Assembly (NCBI RefSeq): GCF_026210795.1
Contig: NC_089431.1
Coordinates: 2,728,001-2,792,000 of the forward strand
Origin: Rhizophagus irregularis
Taxonomy: Eukaryota > Glomeromycota > Glomeromycetes > Glomerales > Glomeraceae
Length of the DNA stretch: 64,000 nucleotides
Direction: 5' to 3'
Shown here piece by piece: positions 49,620 through 62,379 of this stretch. Within the stretch, counting starts at the first letter, position 1; each line of letters opens with the position of its first letter. The position numbers were made by a program, and so were the translations under genes. The notes beneath the pieces are model-generated. The model made no database searches, had not been told where the DNA came from, and saw only the letters and a list, made by a program, of their open reading frames with translations.

Positions 49620-52030
49620 CTAAAAAAAGGAATAGTCTGCACCCCTACTAAATTGATTACTAAAATATTCAGATGATGGATTTATTAGTCGTTTATTTTT
49701 TTGTAGTGGAGGACTTATTTGTAGTGGTTGTAGTCCTCTACTATCAGCATCTTCAAACTGACGTTTTCTAAGTGGAGATGCTGTAAATATATGAAGTTCT
49801 TCAAGTAAATCCAAAGTGTTGGGTCGATTTTCTGGATCATTATCTAAACATTTTTGCATCAGTTCATGATAGCATTGCGGATTGTTAATGTTATAATAGT
49901 TGCCTAATGTTAATTCCCGCATTATAACACCGAGATTATAAATATCTGATTTGATAGAAATTATTTCTCCTCTCAAATTCTCAGGAGCAATATTACTAGT
50001 ATATACATAAAGTTCTTTTCTCATTTTATAGTCACTATAGATACATGAATCCAAATCAGAAACATATATTTCTAGCTTATGATTCAAATCATCTTCTTGA
50101 AGTAATATATTTCCCGAGTGTAAATTACGATATACGTAATTTGTCTTATGAATATTATGAAGTAGTTCTACAATTTTTTTTAATATTGACAATCTTTCAA
50201 ACCAACTCAATGGAAATTTATTTTTAATGTATTGTTGTAAAATTCCACCGTTTGCGTATTTTAATACTATATAATAATATTTTGTTTTTGGATCTTGAGT
50301 AAATCCATAACAACATATGATAATATTTTTTAATTCTAAATATAATTTTAGTTTATTAATAGTTAAATATTTAAGTCTTCGTAAAATTATTTTAACTGGT
50401 CCTGTTCTCGCCCATTGCTGAGATCTGTTGTCCCATAATTCTCTACTTCCATCTAACCAAATTGCAGTATAAAATTCATAATATAAACTGTGCATATTTT
50501 CTATATTATTAAATCGATTAAAATTAATCCATTCAAAATACGTATCATTTGTTATCGCACTAAGTTGGGAATATTGAATAAGTTCATCAAGACTTTCGTT
50601 TTCACTCGTCCAATTAGGAAAATCTTCTTGGAATTTTTGAGCTTCACAATCATAACACCAATTTTGATCTGTGAATTTTGAATCACATCTTTTGCAAGTT
50701 ACATTATTTGTTGGTAAGATTAGATCATCAGGTATAGTTAGAGAAGATACATTATTAGAATACTCTAAAAAAATAATAAAATTAATTTAAATGATTTTAA
50801 TAAAAAACACTATTACTATTTTTTAATAAAATTATAATAATACCAGAAGTAGAATCCCTTGATGTATCACGATATTGGAATAGGCTAATCGTTGAAATTT
50901 TATCATCCTCTTCAAAGACCGGTTCAAGTGACATAGATTTCAATCGTGAAAGAACTCCTTCGATTAATGGTCTAGAATTTGGTTCTGTTTCCCAACAACT
51001 TGTATAAATATGCTTGTATTCCATTGGAGTTCCTTTGACAGATTTTTCTTTTAAACCTTGACAAATCTTAAGGGTCAGACACGCTAAATCCTCTCCATAA
51101 AAAGGTGTTTGGCAACTTGAGATTTCCCATAATATCATTCCTAAACCATAAATATCAGATCTTTTATCCAATATATAATTTTTTCCATGATTTAATTTTT
51201 GTGGATCAATAAATGGTATCATTCCAAAGAATTTATTATTAGATGACATTGTGCTATTCAAATTCTTAGACAATCCAAAATCTGATATTTTAATATTTCC
51301 ATCGTTTATAAGTATATTTTTGGTATGCTAATTATAAGTGTTACAGAAATTAAATAAAGAACATCGGATATTTTTTAGTTCAATGATTACCAAACAAAAA
51401 AAATATTACCAGATCACGGTGTGCAACATTTAATACTTCATGAAGGTATCCAAGGCCTTCCACAATTTGAACCGCAAGCCGCACTCTTTCCTCCCATTCA
51501 AAGCAATTATCACAACTCTTTTTCTTAATCAAAAATTCACGTAAATTTCCTTGGTTTGCGTATTCCAGTACGAGATAATACAATCCTTCATCAATATCTT
51601 TATTAAGTATTTTTTATAACATATTAGAAAATTAAATTTATATAATTACAAGTTTAATTAAAATAATAACTAACTTCGGCTTATTCCATAAAATTGAAGT
51701 ATTCTTTCATGTTCTGTACGACTATGAATTTTTAACTATAATTGCATTTTAATAATAATGATGATAATAAATGTAACATTATAAATTGAAATGGATTTTA
51801 AACTTAAATACCTCATTAATAAAATTTTTAATACAAGCTTCATCGTCTTCAATACCTATTGTTATTTCTTTAATTGCTACAGTTCCTATAGAATTACATT
51901 CTGTTTTATAAATAAGACCAAATCCACCACGTCCTATTCGGGTTGGCTTTCCGCTAAATTTTTTATAAAGTATTTCATTGATTTTAAACTTTTTAATAGC
52001 GGTCTGATACCAGTCTTCGTTTGAATTCAT
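49620..52030 (-). CDS. Tandem kinase-pseudokinase protein A (698 aa, 5 exons)
   Basis: Exons (minus) 52030-51812, 51735-51675, 51597-51410, 51327-50844 and 50764-49620; phases are consistent throughout. Kinase 1 (about 1-300) looks active: RIGRGGFGLIYK, VAIKE, VAHRDLHTKNIL, ISDFGLS, FIDPQ, SDIYGLGMILWEIS and SCWETEPNSRP. Exon 5 then adds a zinc ribbon (CKRC-x9-CYDC), a helical FPNWTSENESLDELIQYSQL segment, and kinase 2, which is a pseudokinase: no glycine loop, ILRR in place of VAIK, YVYRNLHSGNIL in place of HRD, and VSDLDS in place of DFG. The C-terminus is Pro/Gln-rich. Intron 4 begins GTATTA, and its retention would end kinase 1 a few codons later. Exon 5 has no ATG before 50495, so its ribbon could not be translated as a separate gene; this supports the fusion. 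Likely a cytosolic Ser/Thr or TKL-type signalling protein; substrate unknown. Confidence 0.8.
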
Positions 52031-52877
52031 ATTCTAGAGAACGAAAATGTTGGCTATACTGCCCGTTTTATATATGTGCAGATTCTTCACATGATAAAGT
52101 AAGATACCTTCGATATGTAGATTTAGTGTAACAAAAGGCTATATACTTCTACGCTTGATGATGTCATGTCCAGACTGGATGTCGTGTAATTCGCTCATCC
52201 TGAAAGTTCCTTATTCCATTACTCCGTTTTACCGAATTATATTCATAAATGCATATTCAATAATGCTATAAACTGTAAATCTATAATATAATGCTAATGT
52301 TGATTTTTTAATGGGTTTCTTTTTTTATATCGCATAACCCTCCTATTTTACGGTATTTGAATTACGGCATTACGCATAAGATCCATATGCCGTAATCCGA
52401 GGAAAAGTATAACAGTACTCTCAGGATGGAAGCGCAGTGCGATACGGTAAACATTTATAAGACGAAAATAAAAAAGTGCCAAACATTATAAGACTCGTTT
52501 AAGGCAACATATTCTTTGCGATCAGTAAAATAATGTTATGAACCATAATTTAAAATTTAAAGCTGAAAAAATACGCCATCAATTTAATCAGATAAAATGC
52601 AGTAAAATCGGTATAAACCGTAAAATTTGAAATCATTATATAAATATAAACTGTATATTCGATATTATTTTAAACAATTAAGATTAAAAGCATCTATCTA
52701 ATGCGTAAAATGGTTTGGTATAGTTGCATACTTATATTAACCTGTGAATGAACCAATGATTTAAGATGTATTATCCGTTATTGTATTATTTCAACCTTTT
52801 AAATATTATGAAATCTAACTGTAGATATAATCTTAAATTATAAGCTAATAAAATTATTATCACTTCTATCAATCATT
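52031..52877. other. Spacer between dual-kinase genes A and B
   Basis: No gene. Its right half (about 52590-52870) has a homologue at 62265-62420, and the part next to gene A (GCCCGTTTTATATATGTGCAG) recurs at 61930, so the spacer was duplicated with the genes. Confidence 0.5.
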
Positions 52878-55456
52878 TCATGGTTCAGGTACATTGTAGA
52901 ATTGAAGTTGTTTAAGTTGTTTATTAGTAAATCTGAATCTAATTTCTCCAGCATAACTTTCTTTGACATTAATTGATGATTTGGTTATTACGTTATTATC
53001 TTTCAATTGTTTAGGTCTAGTCCCAAGAGGTTGATCGCGTAATTCCTGATCAACATTATCAAATTGTTTTTTAAGAGAAGTTGTAGTAAAATTTTCAAGC
53101 TCATCGAGTAAATCTTGAGTAGTGGGTCGTTTTTTTGAATCAGGATCTAAACATTTTTGCATTAATTCATGATAGCATTCCGGAATTCCAATTATATTAT
53201 TTGGACGTACTTCATTTTTTATATCACGAATCAACTTATCCTTATCATCAATTTCATCATAATCAGAATATGGTTCATCTCCTGATGCCAATTCCCACAT
53301 AATAATACCAAGACTATAAATATCTGATTTAATAGAGGTTGAGTTTCCATTTCCCAATATAACTTCAGGAGCAACGTATGGTAAATTACCATATTGTTGT
53401 TGTTCTATTTTAGTACTTAAATTTGCACATGAATCCAATTCAGAAATATATACTTCTAAATTACTACCTTCCCAATTATTTTCTTGAATTAATATATTTC
53501 CCGGATATAAATCACGATGTATATAATTTGCCTCATGAATATGAGAAAGACTTTTTACAATTTTTTTTAATAATGTTAATCTTTTAGTCCAACTGAATGG
53601 AAATATTTTCCGAATATATTGTCTTAAATTTCCACCATTTGCATATTCTAACACCATGTAATAAAATTTTGAATCTCGTGTAAACCCATAACATCGTATA
53701 GCACTTTTAATTTCTAAATGTAAATTTAGATTTTTAATGGTTGACTTAAATCTAAATTTTCGTAAAATTATTTGAGAATCTTTTGTTCTCTCCCATTGTT
53801 GGGATTGTTTGTCCCACCTTTTTCTTATTCCATCTGTCCAAGTTGCAGTATAAATATCACAATATGAACCTTGTATAATCCATTTTTTATTTTTAAATTG
53901 ACTATAATCAATCCATTCAAAATATTCATCATGGTTTTTTACTGCTGCATTTATTTGAGAAACTTTAATAAGCTTGTCAAGATCTTCGTCTTCACTTGTC
54001 CAATTAGAAAAATCTTCCTGTAATGCATGAAGTACACATTCACAACACCGGTCATGATTCATGAGCTGTTTGCCACATTTATTGCATACTGTATTTGTTG
54101 ATGATGTAGTTGGGTTTGTTGGACCATCAGGGATAATATAAGAAGCCATAGAAGGATTAAACCCTAAAAAGCAATATATATATTTAATTAGTTTATTTGA
54201 TCATATTAACATGGAAAAAATAATAATAGTATGTACGCTATATATAATAATACCAGAAGTATTTTCAGGAGATGATGGTGGGTAATATGTTGGATATTCA
54301 TCATCTCCTTCAAAAACTGGTTCAAGTGACATGGATTCCAATCGTGAAAGAACCTCCACGACTAAAGGCCTAGAATCTGGATCTAATTCCCAACAATCAA
54401 CATAGATTTGTTTGTATTCAATTGGAGTTCCTGTGATAGGTCTTTCTCTTAAACCTTCACAAATAATCCTATAAGACAAAAGTTTATAATCCTCCCTAAT
54501 AAAAGGTGTACGACAACTTGAAATTTCCCATAATACCATTCCTAAACTATAAATATCAGATTTTTTATCCAATACAAAATTTTTATTATTCAATTTTTGC
54601 GGATCGACAAATGGTATAACTCCAAATGCTCTATTATCAGTTGATATTGTTGTGCTATCCAAATTTTTGGATAATCCAAAATCCGATATTTTAACGTTAC
54701 CATCGTCAATAAGGATATTTTTCGTATGCTAAAATATATAGAGAAAGTATATATTGCATTAATTCAAATGATGATGTTGCATTCGCCAATCATAGGCGCA
54801 CTGTCATTTAAACATTCCATTCCTCATATATTTAAGGATTATTACCAGATCACGGTGTATGATGTTCTTTTCATTATGAAGATAACGAAGTCCTTCCGCG
54901 ATTTGAATTGCGAGGCGTTTTCTTTCTGCCCACTTAAATTCACCTTCTTTAAATCGTTTTGTGATGAATTCACGTAAATTCCCTTGTTTTGCATATTCTA
55001 GTACGAGATAATGCCCTTTATGTTCATCTTTATATTTTACAGTACATATTTTATAATTATGAATATTGAAATTAAAAAAGTTACAAATTTGAAACAGCAT
55101 TTTAATGATTACCTCGGCTTATTCCATGGAATAGAATTATTCTTTCGTGTTTTATTTGACTATGAAGTTTTAGCTAGTAAAATTTATAAATCGTATTTAG
55201 TTTTTAAGTAACATAAAGTAAATTTGGATATTATTTTAAATTTAAATACCTCTTTAATAAAACGTTTAATATCAACTTCAATATCTATAGTTATTTCCTT
55301 AATTGCTACTGTTCCTAGTGAATTACATTTTGTTTTATAAATTTTACCAAAACCGCCAGATCCTATTTTTTCTTTTTCTTCACTCAGTTCTTCATAAAGT
55401 ATTTCTTTAATTCCATAATCTTCAATGGCAGTTTGATACCAATTTTCATTAATCAT
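52878..55456 (-). CDS. Tandem kinase-pseudokinase protein B (736 aa, 5 exons)
   Basis: Exons (minus) 55456-55250, 55173-55113, 55027-54846, 54728-54254 and 54163-52878, the same exon plan and phases as gene A. Kinase 1: KIGSGGFGKIYK, VAIKE, IIHRDLHTKNIL, ISDFGLS, FVDPQ and DCWELDPDSRP. Linker with zinc ribbon CNKC-x9-CCEC and LQEDFSNWTSEDEDLDKLI. Kinase 2 keeps HRD (YIHRDLYPGNIL) and YVAPEV, but has ILRK at the VAIK position and ISELDS instead of DFG, so it lacks the metal-binding Asp and is probably inactive. It is less eroded than kinase 2 of gene A. Exon 5 contains an ATG (MASYIIPDGP) that could serve a separate kinase-2 gene, so fusion is less certain here than for A. The tail is Lys/Gln-rich and ends NKQLKQLQFYNVPEP. 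Confidence 0.8.
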
Positions 55457-56340
55457 AATTAAAAATGAATTGAGGTTTCTATAGATAAGCTCAATTCCTA
55501 CAATATATATATATTTATTTATGCCGATTATTTTCCTTATGGATATGATGCTTCATTATCATTGAATTACTTCTAAATTAGGCTTTTCGTTATCATGAAA
55601 CATTACAAAATTTTCTTATTTTAATATTTATTTTAATGACATGAAACATTAAAAACATATGTTTACTTACACTATGGCGTTATTGCATTATTATTTCTAC
55701 CATTTTTACATTTATAGAATTTTAACTTTTTAAAATGGATAAAGATTCAATTAATTAAAAATTTTAAAGCAATTTTTCTATTGGATATTATCATCATGTC
55801 ATAGTTGTCACACCGACTGATAAGATTTTTTTGAAAGTTAACTCACACAACCTACGTTACAAAAAATCCAAATTGCTTAAAAAAGAATTGTGAAAGATAA
55901 ATAATCTCATGTTAATATTGTCTGAATGGTTTCCCAAAGAATTTTAATTATTCAGAATTTCTTTTTTCAAGATCTCGTGCGCCTGAAAATTATTTGAATA
56001 TACATATATGAAATTATTGAGAAATTTGTTTTTATGATTTTACTGTTACTAGTTTGCTAATTTTACTTCGTGTTATTGAATTTCAAATTTATTACATTAC
56101 ATTAAGAAAATTTCATATTAAATAAATATTAAATATATTCTTTTAAGAAAAATTAACAAATGCAGTCTCTTAATCGGATATCTCTTTCTGAAGTAAAAGA
56201 AAATGATTATATAATTGCAATTATTTATACTTAGTTGAAAATTATAAAGAATATAGGAATTTTACCCAGAAAAAAACTTTTTCATAATTTTTACTTTGCG
56301 TTATTTAATATCATATTTTAGTCATTTATTTTTGTTCAAT
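55457..56340. other. 5' flank of dual-kinase gene B
   Basis: No gene. The sequence from about 55530 to 56300 is nearly repeated at 62770-63000 plus 63540-64000, interrupted there by a 540-bp insertion. It includes CACACCGACTGATAAGATTT and ACTATGGCGTTATTGCATTA. Confidence 0.6.
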
Positions 56341-56349
56341 AAATCTCAT

Positions 56350-56520
56350 TAAAATGTAAGCTTTTAGCAGTAGCGTTTTTGGTTCAGATTGAAATGAGAG
56401 ATTTGTTAGTAAATCAATAAATTGCTTAAACTTCTACAACACTAATTGCTTAGGATAGGTCTAGTCTCAAGAGGTTAAGCGTGTCATATTGTCAATAAAA
56501 AAAGCAATTGTATTTTATAT
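56350..56520 (-). pseudogene. Remnant of the 3' end of a dual-kinase gene
   Basis: Plus-strand words such as TAGGTCTAGTCTCAAGAGGTT and TTTGTTAGTAAATC match the last part of gene B (TAGGTCTAGTCCCAAGAGGTT near 53010 and its C-terminal codons near 52920). It is too degraded to translate. Confidence 0.45.
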
Positions 56521-56999
56521 CATAGCACTTGGTTAACAACGGACAACGGGTAAGAACAAAACCAATTTAGGTAATTCTTGTAAGAATTTAGATCAATTCT
56601 CAAATTGTATTTAAAAATTAATAACGATAATTCTTTTGCATAATAGAAACCAGAGAAATTATTTTATATTGAGCTTGATTCATTCAAATAATAGTATACA
56701 TACTAAGTACTCAGGAAGGAGATTTTTAAGATTTATTATTTTCAAAAAAAAAAGAAAATCTTTAACTATAATGCGATATTCTTATTGTATAAACCAACAT
56801 TAAATTAATTGCAATGCAAAAATTAGGTTCGTGAAAAAAAAAATTTCTGAATTCCGATGATTATTATTTTATTGGCTAATTTAAGTGTAATATAATTAAC
56901 ATACTAAGTTTTAAATGTAAATAATTATTTATAAATATATATTAGATATGTAAATATTTTCACAAATCCAATTTTTTAATTGTCATTCATCTAATAACC

Positions 57000-58285
57000 C
57001 TTCGCCATTAAAAATAAGCTTTTTTTCATTAGCATTTTTTGGCTCAGGTAAGCTAAAGTCGAAACCTAAAAATAGTTGTTCCATCATAGTAAGCTTCCGT
57101 AACATTAATCGATTCTACAATTATTTTGACATTATCCTTAGATAATTGATTAGGTCTGGTTCCGAGAGGTTGATCGTATACTACTTCAAACTGGTGCTTT
57201 TTAAGCGGAGCTGTAGTAAATGCGTGAAGCTCTTCAAGTAAGCTTAGAGTGGTAGGTCGTTTTTCTGGATCAGTATCTAAACATTTTGCATCAATTCATG
57301 ATAACATTTTGGAGTTCCAATTACATTATCATTTGGACGTACACCATTAATTATATCAAGAATCAACTCATCTTCATTATCAATTTCATAATCGGAATAT
57401 GGTTTGTTACTGCTGCATTTATTTGAGAGTCTTGAATAAGCTTGTCAAGATCCAATACAAAGTTTTTTTCGTTATTTAATTTTTGCGGATCAACAAATGG
57501 TAAAACTCCAAAGAATCATTATCAGTTGATGATATTGTTGCGCTATCTAAATTTTTGGATAATCCAAATTCGATATTTTAACGTTATCATGATCGTTAAT
57601 AAGGATATTTTTCGTATGCTAAAATATATATAGAAAATATATATTACATTAATTCAAATGTCTTTTAAACATCCCTTTCTTCGTACATTTAAGAATTATT
57701 ACCAGATCACGGCGTACGATGTTCTTTTCATTGTGAAGATAACGAAGTCCTTCTGCGATTTGAATTGCGAGGCGTTTTCTTTTTTCTCACTTAAATTCAC
57801 CTTCTTTAGATTGTTTTGTGATGAAGTCACGTAAATTTGTTTTGCATATTCCAGTACGAGATAATACCCTTTATGTTCGTCTTTATATTTTTACAGTACA
57901 TATTTTATAATTTGTAAATATTCAAATTAAAAGTTACAAATTTATAATGACTATCTCGGTTTATTCCATGCATGGAATTAAATCATTCTTTCGTGTTTTA
58001 TTTGACTACGAAGTTTTAACCAGTAAAATTTATAAATTTAAGTAATATAAAGTAAATTTGGATATTATTTAATTTTAAATACCCCTTTAATAAATCGGTC
58101 TTCAATATCTATAGTTATTTCTTAATTGCTAAGGTTCCCTATGGAATTACATTTTTCTTATAAATTTTACTAAAACCGCCAAATCCTATTTTTTCTATCT
58201 TCTTCATTTAGTTCTTTATAAAGTATTTCAGTCTTTAATTCTACAATCTCTAATAGCAGTTTTAAATCTTCATTAATAGTAAAGT
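57000..58285 (-). pseudogene. Collapsed dual-kinase pseudogene (type B)
   Basis: Homologous to gene B along its length with two large internal losses. From the right: an exon 1 remnant (about 58080-58280, glycine-loop region with small deletions), exon 2 (about 57955-58025), exon 3 (about 57702-57890), part of exon 4 (about 57450-57620, SDFG and FVDPQ region), then a jump into the linker (CTTGACAAGCTTATTCAAGAC on the minus strand) and a second jump to the C-terminal part of kinase 2 (CYHELMQ-like, PTTLSLLEELHAFTTAPLKK-like). Several single-base indels are present. The junctions fall inside the two kinase domains, consistent with recombination between copies or plain deletion. Confidence 0.85.
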
Positions 58286-58384
58286 TTCTATAGATAAGCT
58301 CAATTTTTACAATATATATGAAATTTATGCCAATTATTTTCCTTATGGATATGATGCTTCATTATTATCATGACTTTGAACTAA

Positions 58385-59215
58385 ACTGTTCCCTCAATCA
58401 ATTAGATGAGTTGACCCTAGTTTAAAAATAATAATCTGTGATTTATTGTTCGAGCAATCATCTTGCTAATTTAGATTTAGTTGAGGCGACTTGACTGCTT
58501 CTGGAATAAATTAGAAAGGCTATATCTAAGCAAAAATATAAACCTAAAAGATTTAACTTGTCACCTCACTGAACTGATTTGTTCGTCTAATCAAACAAAT
58601 GAACTTATTTTTCCAGCCAACAGCAAAATTGAAAATATAATTACTTGTAATGGTAACTTTAAACTGGAGAAGACTTGACCCAACAAATTAAGAATTTTGT
58701 TAATAGCCGATAACAATTTTTCTTACCAAGACTTGGAATTTTAGAGATTTACTATATTTGGGCACGAGCAATAAACGAGATATTTATAATCGTTTTCAAG
58801 GAAGTTAGATATCCATGAAACAGACATTGATAGTAATCTAGAATATTTAGCAAGCAACTAAGAATCTATTATTGTTATTCGTTCTGAACCATCAATTGTT
58901 TTTGAGCCTAAGACCTTATTGCAAACAAAGTTTTTCAATGAAAGTTACTGAACCTGATTTTACTGATTATTATGATTTAAGGAATAGAGAAAGGAATTAA
59001 AAAAAAAATCAAAGAGGAAATTGCGAGTTAAAGGAAGCCAAAGAGCAGATTTCACAATTGCAAAAAGAGCTAGCAGAAGAAAAAATAGAAGACTTGAATT
59101 AGAACGACAACTAAATAATTTGCAAATTAGTGATCAAACCAACTAAATAATTTGTAAATTAGTGAACAGCAAATTACCCAAGTTGTTCTCAACCTTGGAA
59201 TAAGTAACCATGCCC
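58385..59215 (+). pseudogene. Leucine-rich-repeat pseudogene, copy 2
   Basis: It parallels the LRR gene at 48040 from about codon 70 onward: CAATTAGATGAGTTGACC, then LNLSKN-like and DLTCHLTELICSSNQTNEL, LIFPANSKIENI, the DIYNRFQGS region, and the coiled coil (QISQLQKELAEE). The 5' third is missing, and many deletions and frame changes interrupt it. A short direct duplication near the end (CAACTAAATAATTTG(C/T)AAATTAGTGA) is specific to this copy. It is more decayed than copy 1. Confidence 0.85.
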
Positions 59216-59487
59216 TACTCCGGTCGAAAAAACTAAATTCGAATTTTATTTGCCAAAAAATATTAGTTTATCAACAAGACAATAATTTATGAAATAATGG
59301 CTCGAGAGATAAGTAATAAGATTATGCTGTATATTAAATTTATTTTAAATTTTGATAAAAAATTACACGTAAAGATTACAAATATAAATATAATTGATTT
59401 TTAAAACCGTTAATTGTAAGTTTTAAGTGAGTAGTTACTAAAGAAATTATAGTACATCTGAAAGAAAAGTTGTTGATTACTAAAATA

Positions 59488-61888
59488 TTAAGATGGTGTA
59501 TTTATTTGTAGTGGTGGACTTATTTGTAGTAGTGGACTTATTTGTAGTGGTGGATTTATTTGTAGTCCTCTACTATCAGCATCTTCAAACTGACGCTTTC
59601 TAAGTGGAGATGCTGTAAATATATGAAGTTCTTCAAGTAAATCCAAAGTGTCGGGTCGTTTTTCTGGTTCATCATCTAAACACTTTTGCATCAGTTCATG
59701 ATAGCATTGTGGAGTATAGCCCCCTGATATTAATTCCCGCATTATAACACCGAGACTATAAATATCTGATTTGATAGAAATTATTTCTCCTCTCAAAATC
59801 TCAGGAGCAGTAGCAGCAGCATAAACAGTAAGTTTAGTAAGTACATCATAAAATTCTCGTTTCGCTTTATAGTTACTATAGATACATAAATCCAAATCAG
59901 AAATATATATTTCTAGCTTATGATTCAAATCATCTTCTTGAAGTAATATACTTCTTGAGTTTAAATTACCATGTACATAGTTTGTCTTATGAATGTTATG
60001 AAGAAGTTCTACAATTTTTTTTTAATATTGACAATCTTTCAAACCAACTCAATGGAAATTTATTTTTAATATATTGTTATATTGTTGTAAAGTTCCACCG
60101 CTTGCGTATTTTAATACTATATAATAAGATTTAGTTGTTGGATCTTGAGTAAATCCATAACAACATATGATAATATTTTTTAATTCTAAATATAATTTTA
60201 GTATATTAATAGTTAGATATTTAAGTCTTCGTAAAATTATTTTAACTGGTCCTGTTCTCGCCCATTGCTGAGATTTGTTGTCCCATAATTCTTTACTTCC
60301 ATCTAACCAAATTGCGGTATAAAATTCATAATATAAACTTTGCATATTTTCTATATTATTAAATCGATTAAAATTAATCCATTCAAAATACGTATCATTT
60401 GTTGTCGCACTAAGTTGGGAATATTGAATAAGTTCATCGAGACTTTCGTTTTCACTCGTCCAATTAGGAAAATCTTCTTGGAATTTTTGAGCTTCACAAT
60501 CATAACACCAATTTTGATCTGTAAATTTTGAATCACATCTTTTGCAGATTACGTTATTTGTTGATAAGGTTAGATCATCAGGTATGGTTAGAGAAGATAT
60601 ATTATTAGAATACTCTAAAAAAATTAATTTAAATGACTTTAATAAAAAAATACTATTACTACTTTTAATAGAATAAAGTTACAATAATACCAGAAGTGGA
60701 ATTCCTTGATGTATCAGGATATTGGAATAGATTAATCACGATCGTTGAAACTTTATCATCATCTTCAAAAACTGGGTTAAGTGACATGGAACTCAATCGC
60801 GAAAGAACTTCTTCAATTAAAGGTCTAGAATTTGGTTTTGTTTCCCAACAACTTGTATAAATATGCTTGTATTCCATTGGAGTCCCTTTGACAGATTTTT
60901 CTTTTAAACCTTGACAAATCTTAAGAGACAAGCACGCTAAATCTTCTCCATAAAAAGGTGTTTGACAACTTGAAATTTCCCATAATACCATTCCTAAACT
61001 ATAAATATCAGATTTTTTATCCAATACATATTTTTTTCCATGATTTAATTTTTGCGGATCAATAAATGGTATCATTCCAAAGAATTTATTATTAGATGAC
61101 ATTGTGCTGTTTAAATTCTTAGACAATCCAAAATCTGATATTTTAATATTTCCATCGTTCATAAGTATATTTTTGGTATGCTAATTATAAGTGTTACAGA
61201 ATTAAATAAAGAACATCGAATATTTAATGATTAATTACCAAACAAAACAAAAAAATATTACCAGATCACGGTGTGCAACATTTAATATTTCATGAAGGTG
61301 TCGAAGCCCTTCCACAATTTGAATCGCAAGTCGCACTCTTTCCTCCCATCCAAAGCAATTATCACACCTCTTTTTCTTGATCAAAAATTCACGTAAATTT
61401 CCTTGGTTTGCATATTCCAGTACGAGATAATACAATCCTTCATCAATATCTTTATAAAATATTTTATAACATATTAGAAAATTAAATTTATATAATTATA
61501 AGTTTAATTAAATAATAACTGACTTCGGCTTATTCCATAAAATTGAATTATTCTTTCATGTTCAATACGACTATGAATTTTTAACTATAATTGCATTTTA
61601 ATAATAATGATAATAATAAATGTAACATTATAAACTGAAATGGATTTTTAAACTTAATACCTCATTAATAAAATTTTTAATACAAATTTCATCGTCTTCA
61701 ATACTTATTGTTATTTCTTTAATTGCTACAGTTCCTATGGAATCGCATTCTGTTTTATAAATAAGACCAAATCCACCACGTCCTATTCGGGTTGGTTTTC
61801 CGCTAAATTTTTTATAGGGTATTTCATTGATTTTAAACTTTTTAATAGCGGTCTGATACCAGTCTTCGCTTGAATTGCTTGAATTCAT
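59488..61888 (-). pseudogene. Tandem kinase-pseudokinase C, recent copy of A with a disrupted second kinase
   Basis: Exons (minus) 61888-61661, 61584-61524, 61449-61262, 61180-60691 and 60614-59488 mirror gene A. Kinase 1 is intact (RIGRGGFGLIYK, VAIKE, VAHRDLHTKNIL, ISDFGLS, FIDPQ, SCWETKPNSRP), as is the zinc ribbon (CKRC-x9-CYDC). Kinase 2 carries an 8-base duplication near 60075, which shifts the frame and meets a stop about ten codons later. A +1 change in a T run near 60018 brings the downstream sequence back into register, so net +9 bases leaves the C-terminus open but unreachable. HRD is VHGN and DFG is ISDLDL. The C-terminal tail has expanded LQI(N/S)PP repeats. A truncated but functional kinase-1 product remains possible. 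Confidence 0.85.
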
Positions 61889-61959
61889 ATTCTAGAGAAC
61901 GAAATGCTTTTTTTGTTGGTATATTGCCCGTTTTATTTATGTGCAGATTCTAATCATAA

Positions 61960-62268
61960 AATTACATCCCACGTGACCGGTGACATTTAAGGGGATGTGT
62001 TTTGGGAGCAAAAACCACATTCAAAATTAATGTCCTCCCCCCCTATTTTGAAAATTTTAAAATAATTTAATCACATATGTTCACGTATGTTTAAAGCACC
62101 CCTCTCTCTTTTCTGAAATTGGGTGTACCGAATATTTCCGACTTTGCCAAAAACTTCAAAAACTTCCGAAAAAATTATATCACAATTTTTTCAGCCAACG
62201 ATGAAAACGCAGTGGGTGTGATGCCGGTGATGAATATTTTAGGTCACGTGAGGTAAAAAATTTAAATT
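61960..62268. mobile_element. Probable insertion in the C-E spacer, CACGTGACC ends
   Basis: The spacer matches that of gene A up to GTGCAGATTCT (61950) and resumes homology with the A-B spacer at about 62270. The roughly 300 bases between have no counterpart there. They are bounded by CCCACGTGACCGGTGACAT and GTGATGAATATTTTAGGTCACGTGAGG, an imperfect inverted repeat, and include GC-richer sequence. I infer a small transposon; boundaries are approximate. Confidence 0.5.
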
Positions 62269-62379
62269 TCAGCATATCTATAGATCAAACAATGTGATTA
62301 ATCAAAATGCAGTAGTAAAATTTGAAATTACTGGGAATTTCTTTATCATAAAGTGGTTTAGTACTTTAGTTGTATACTA

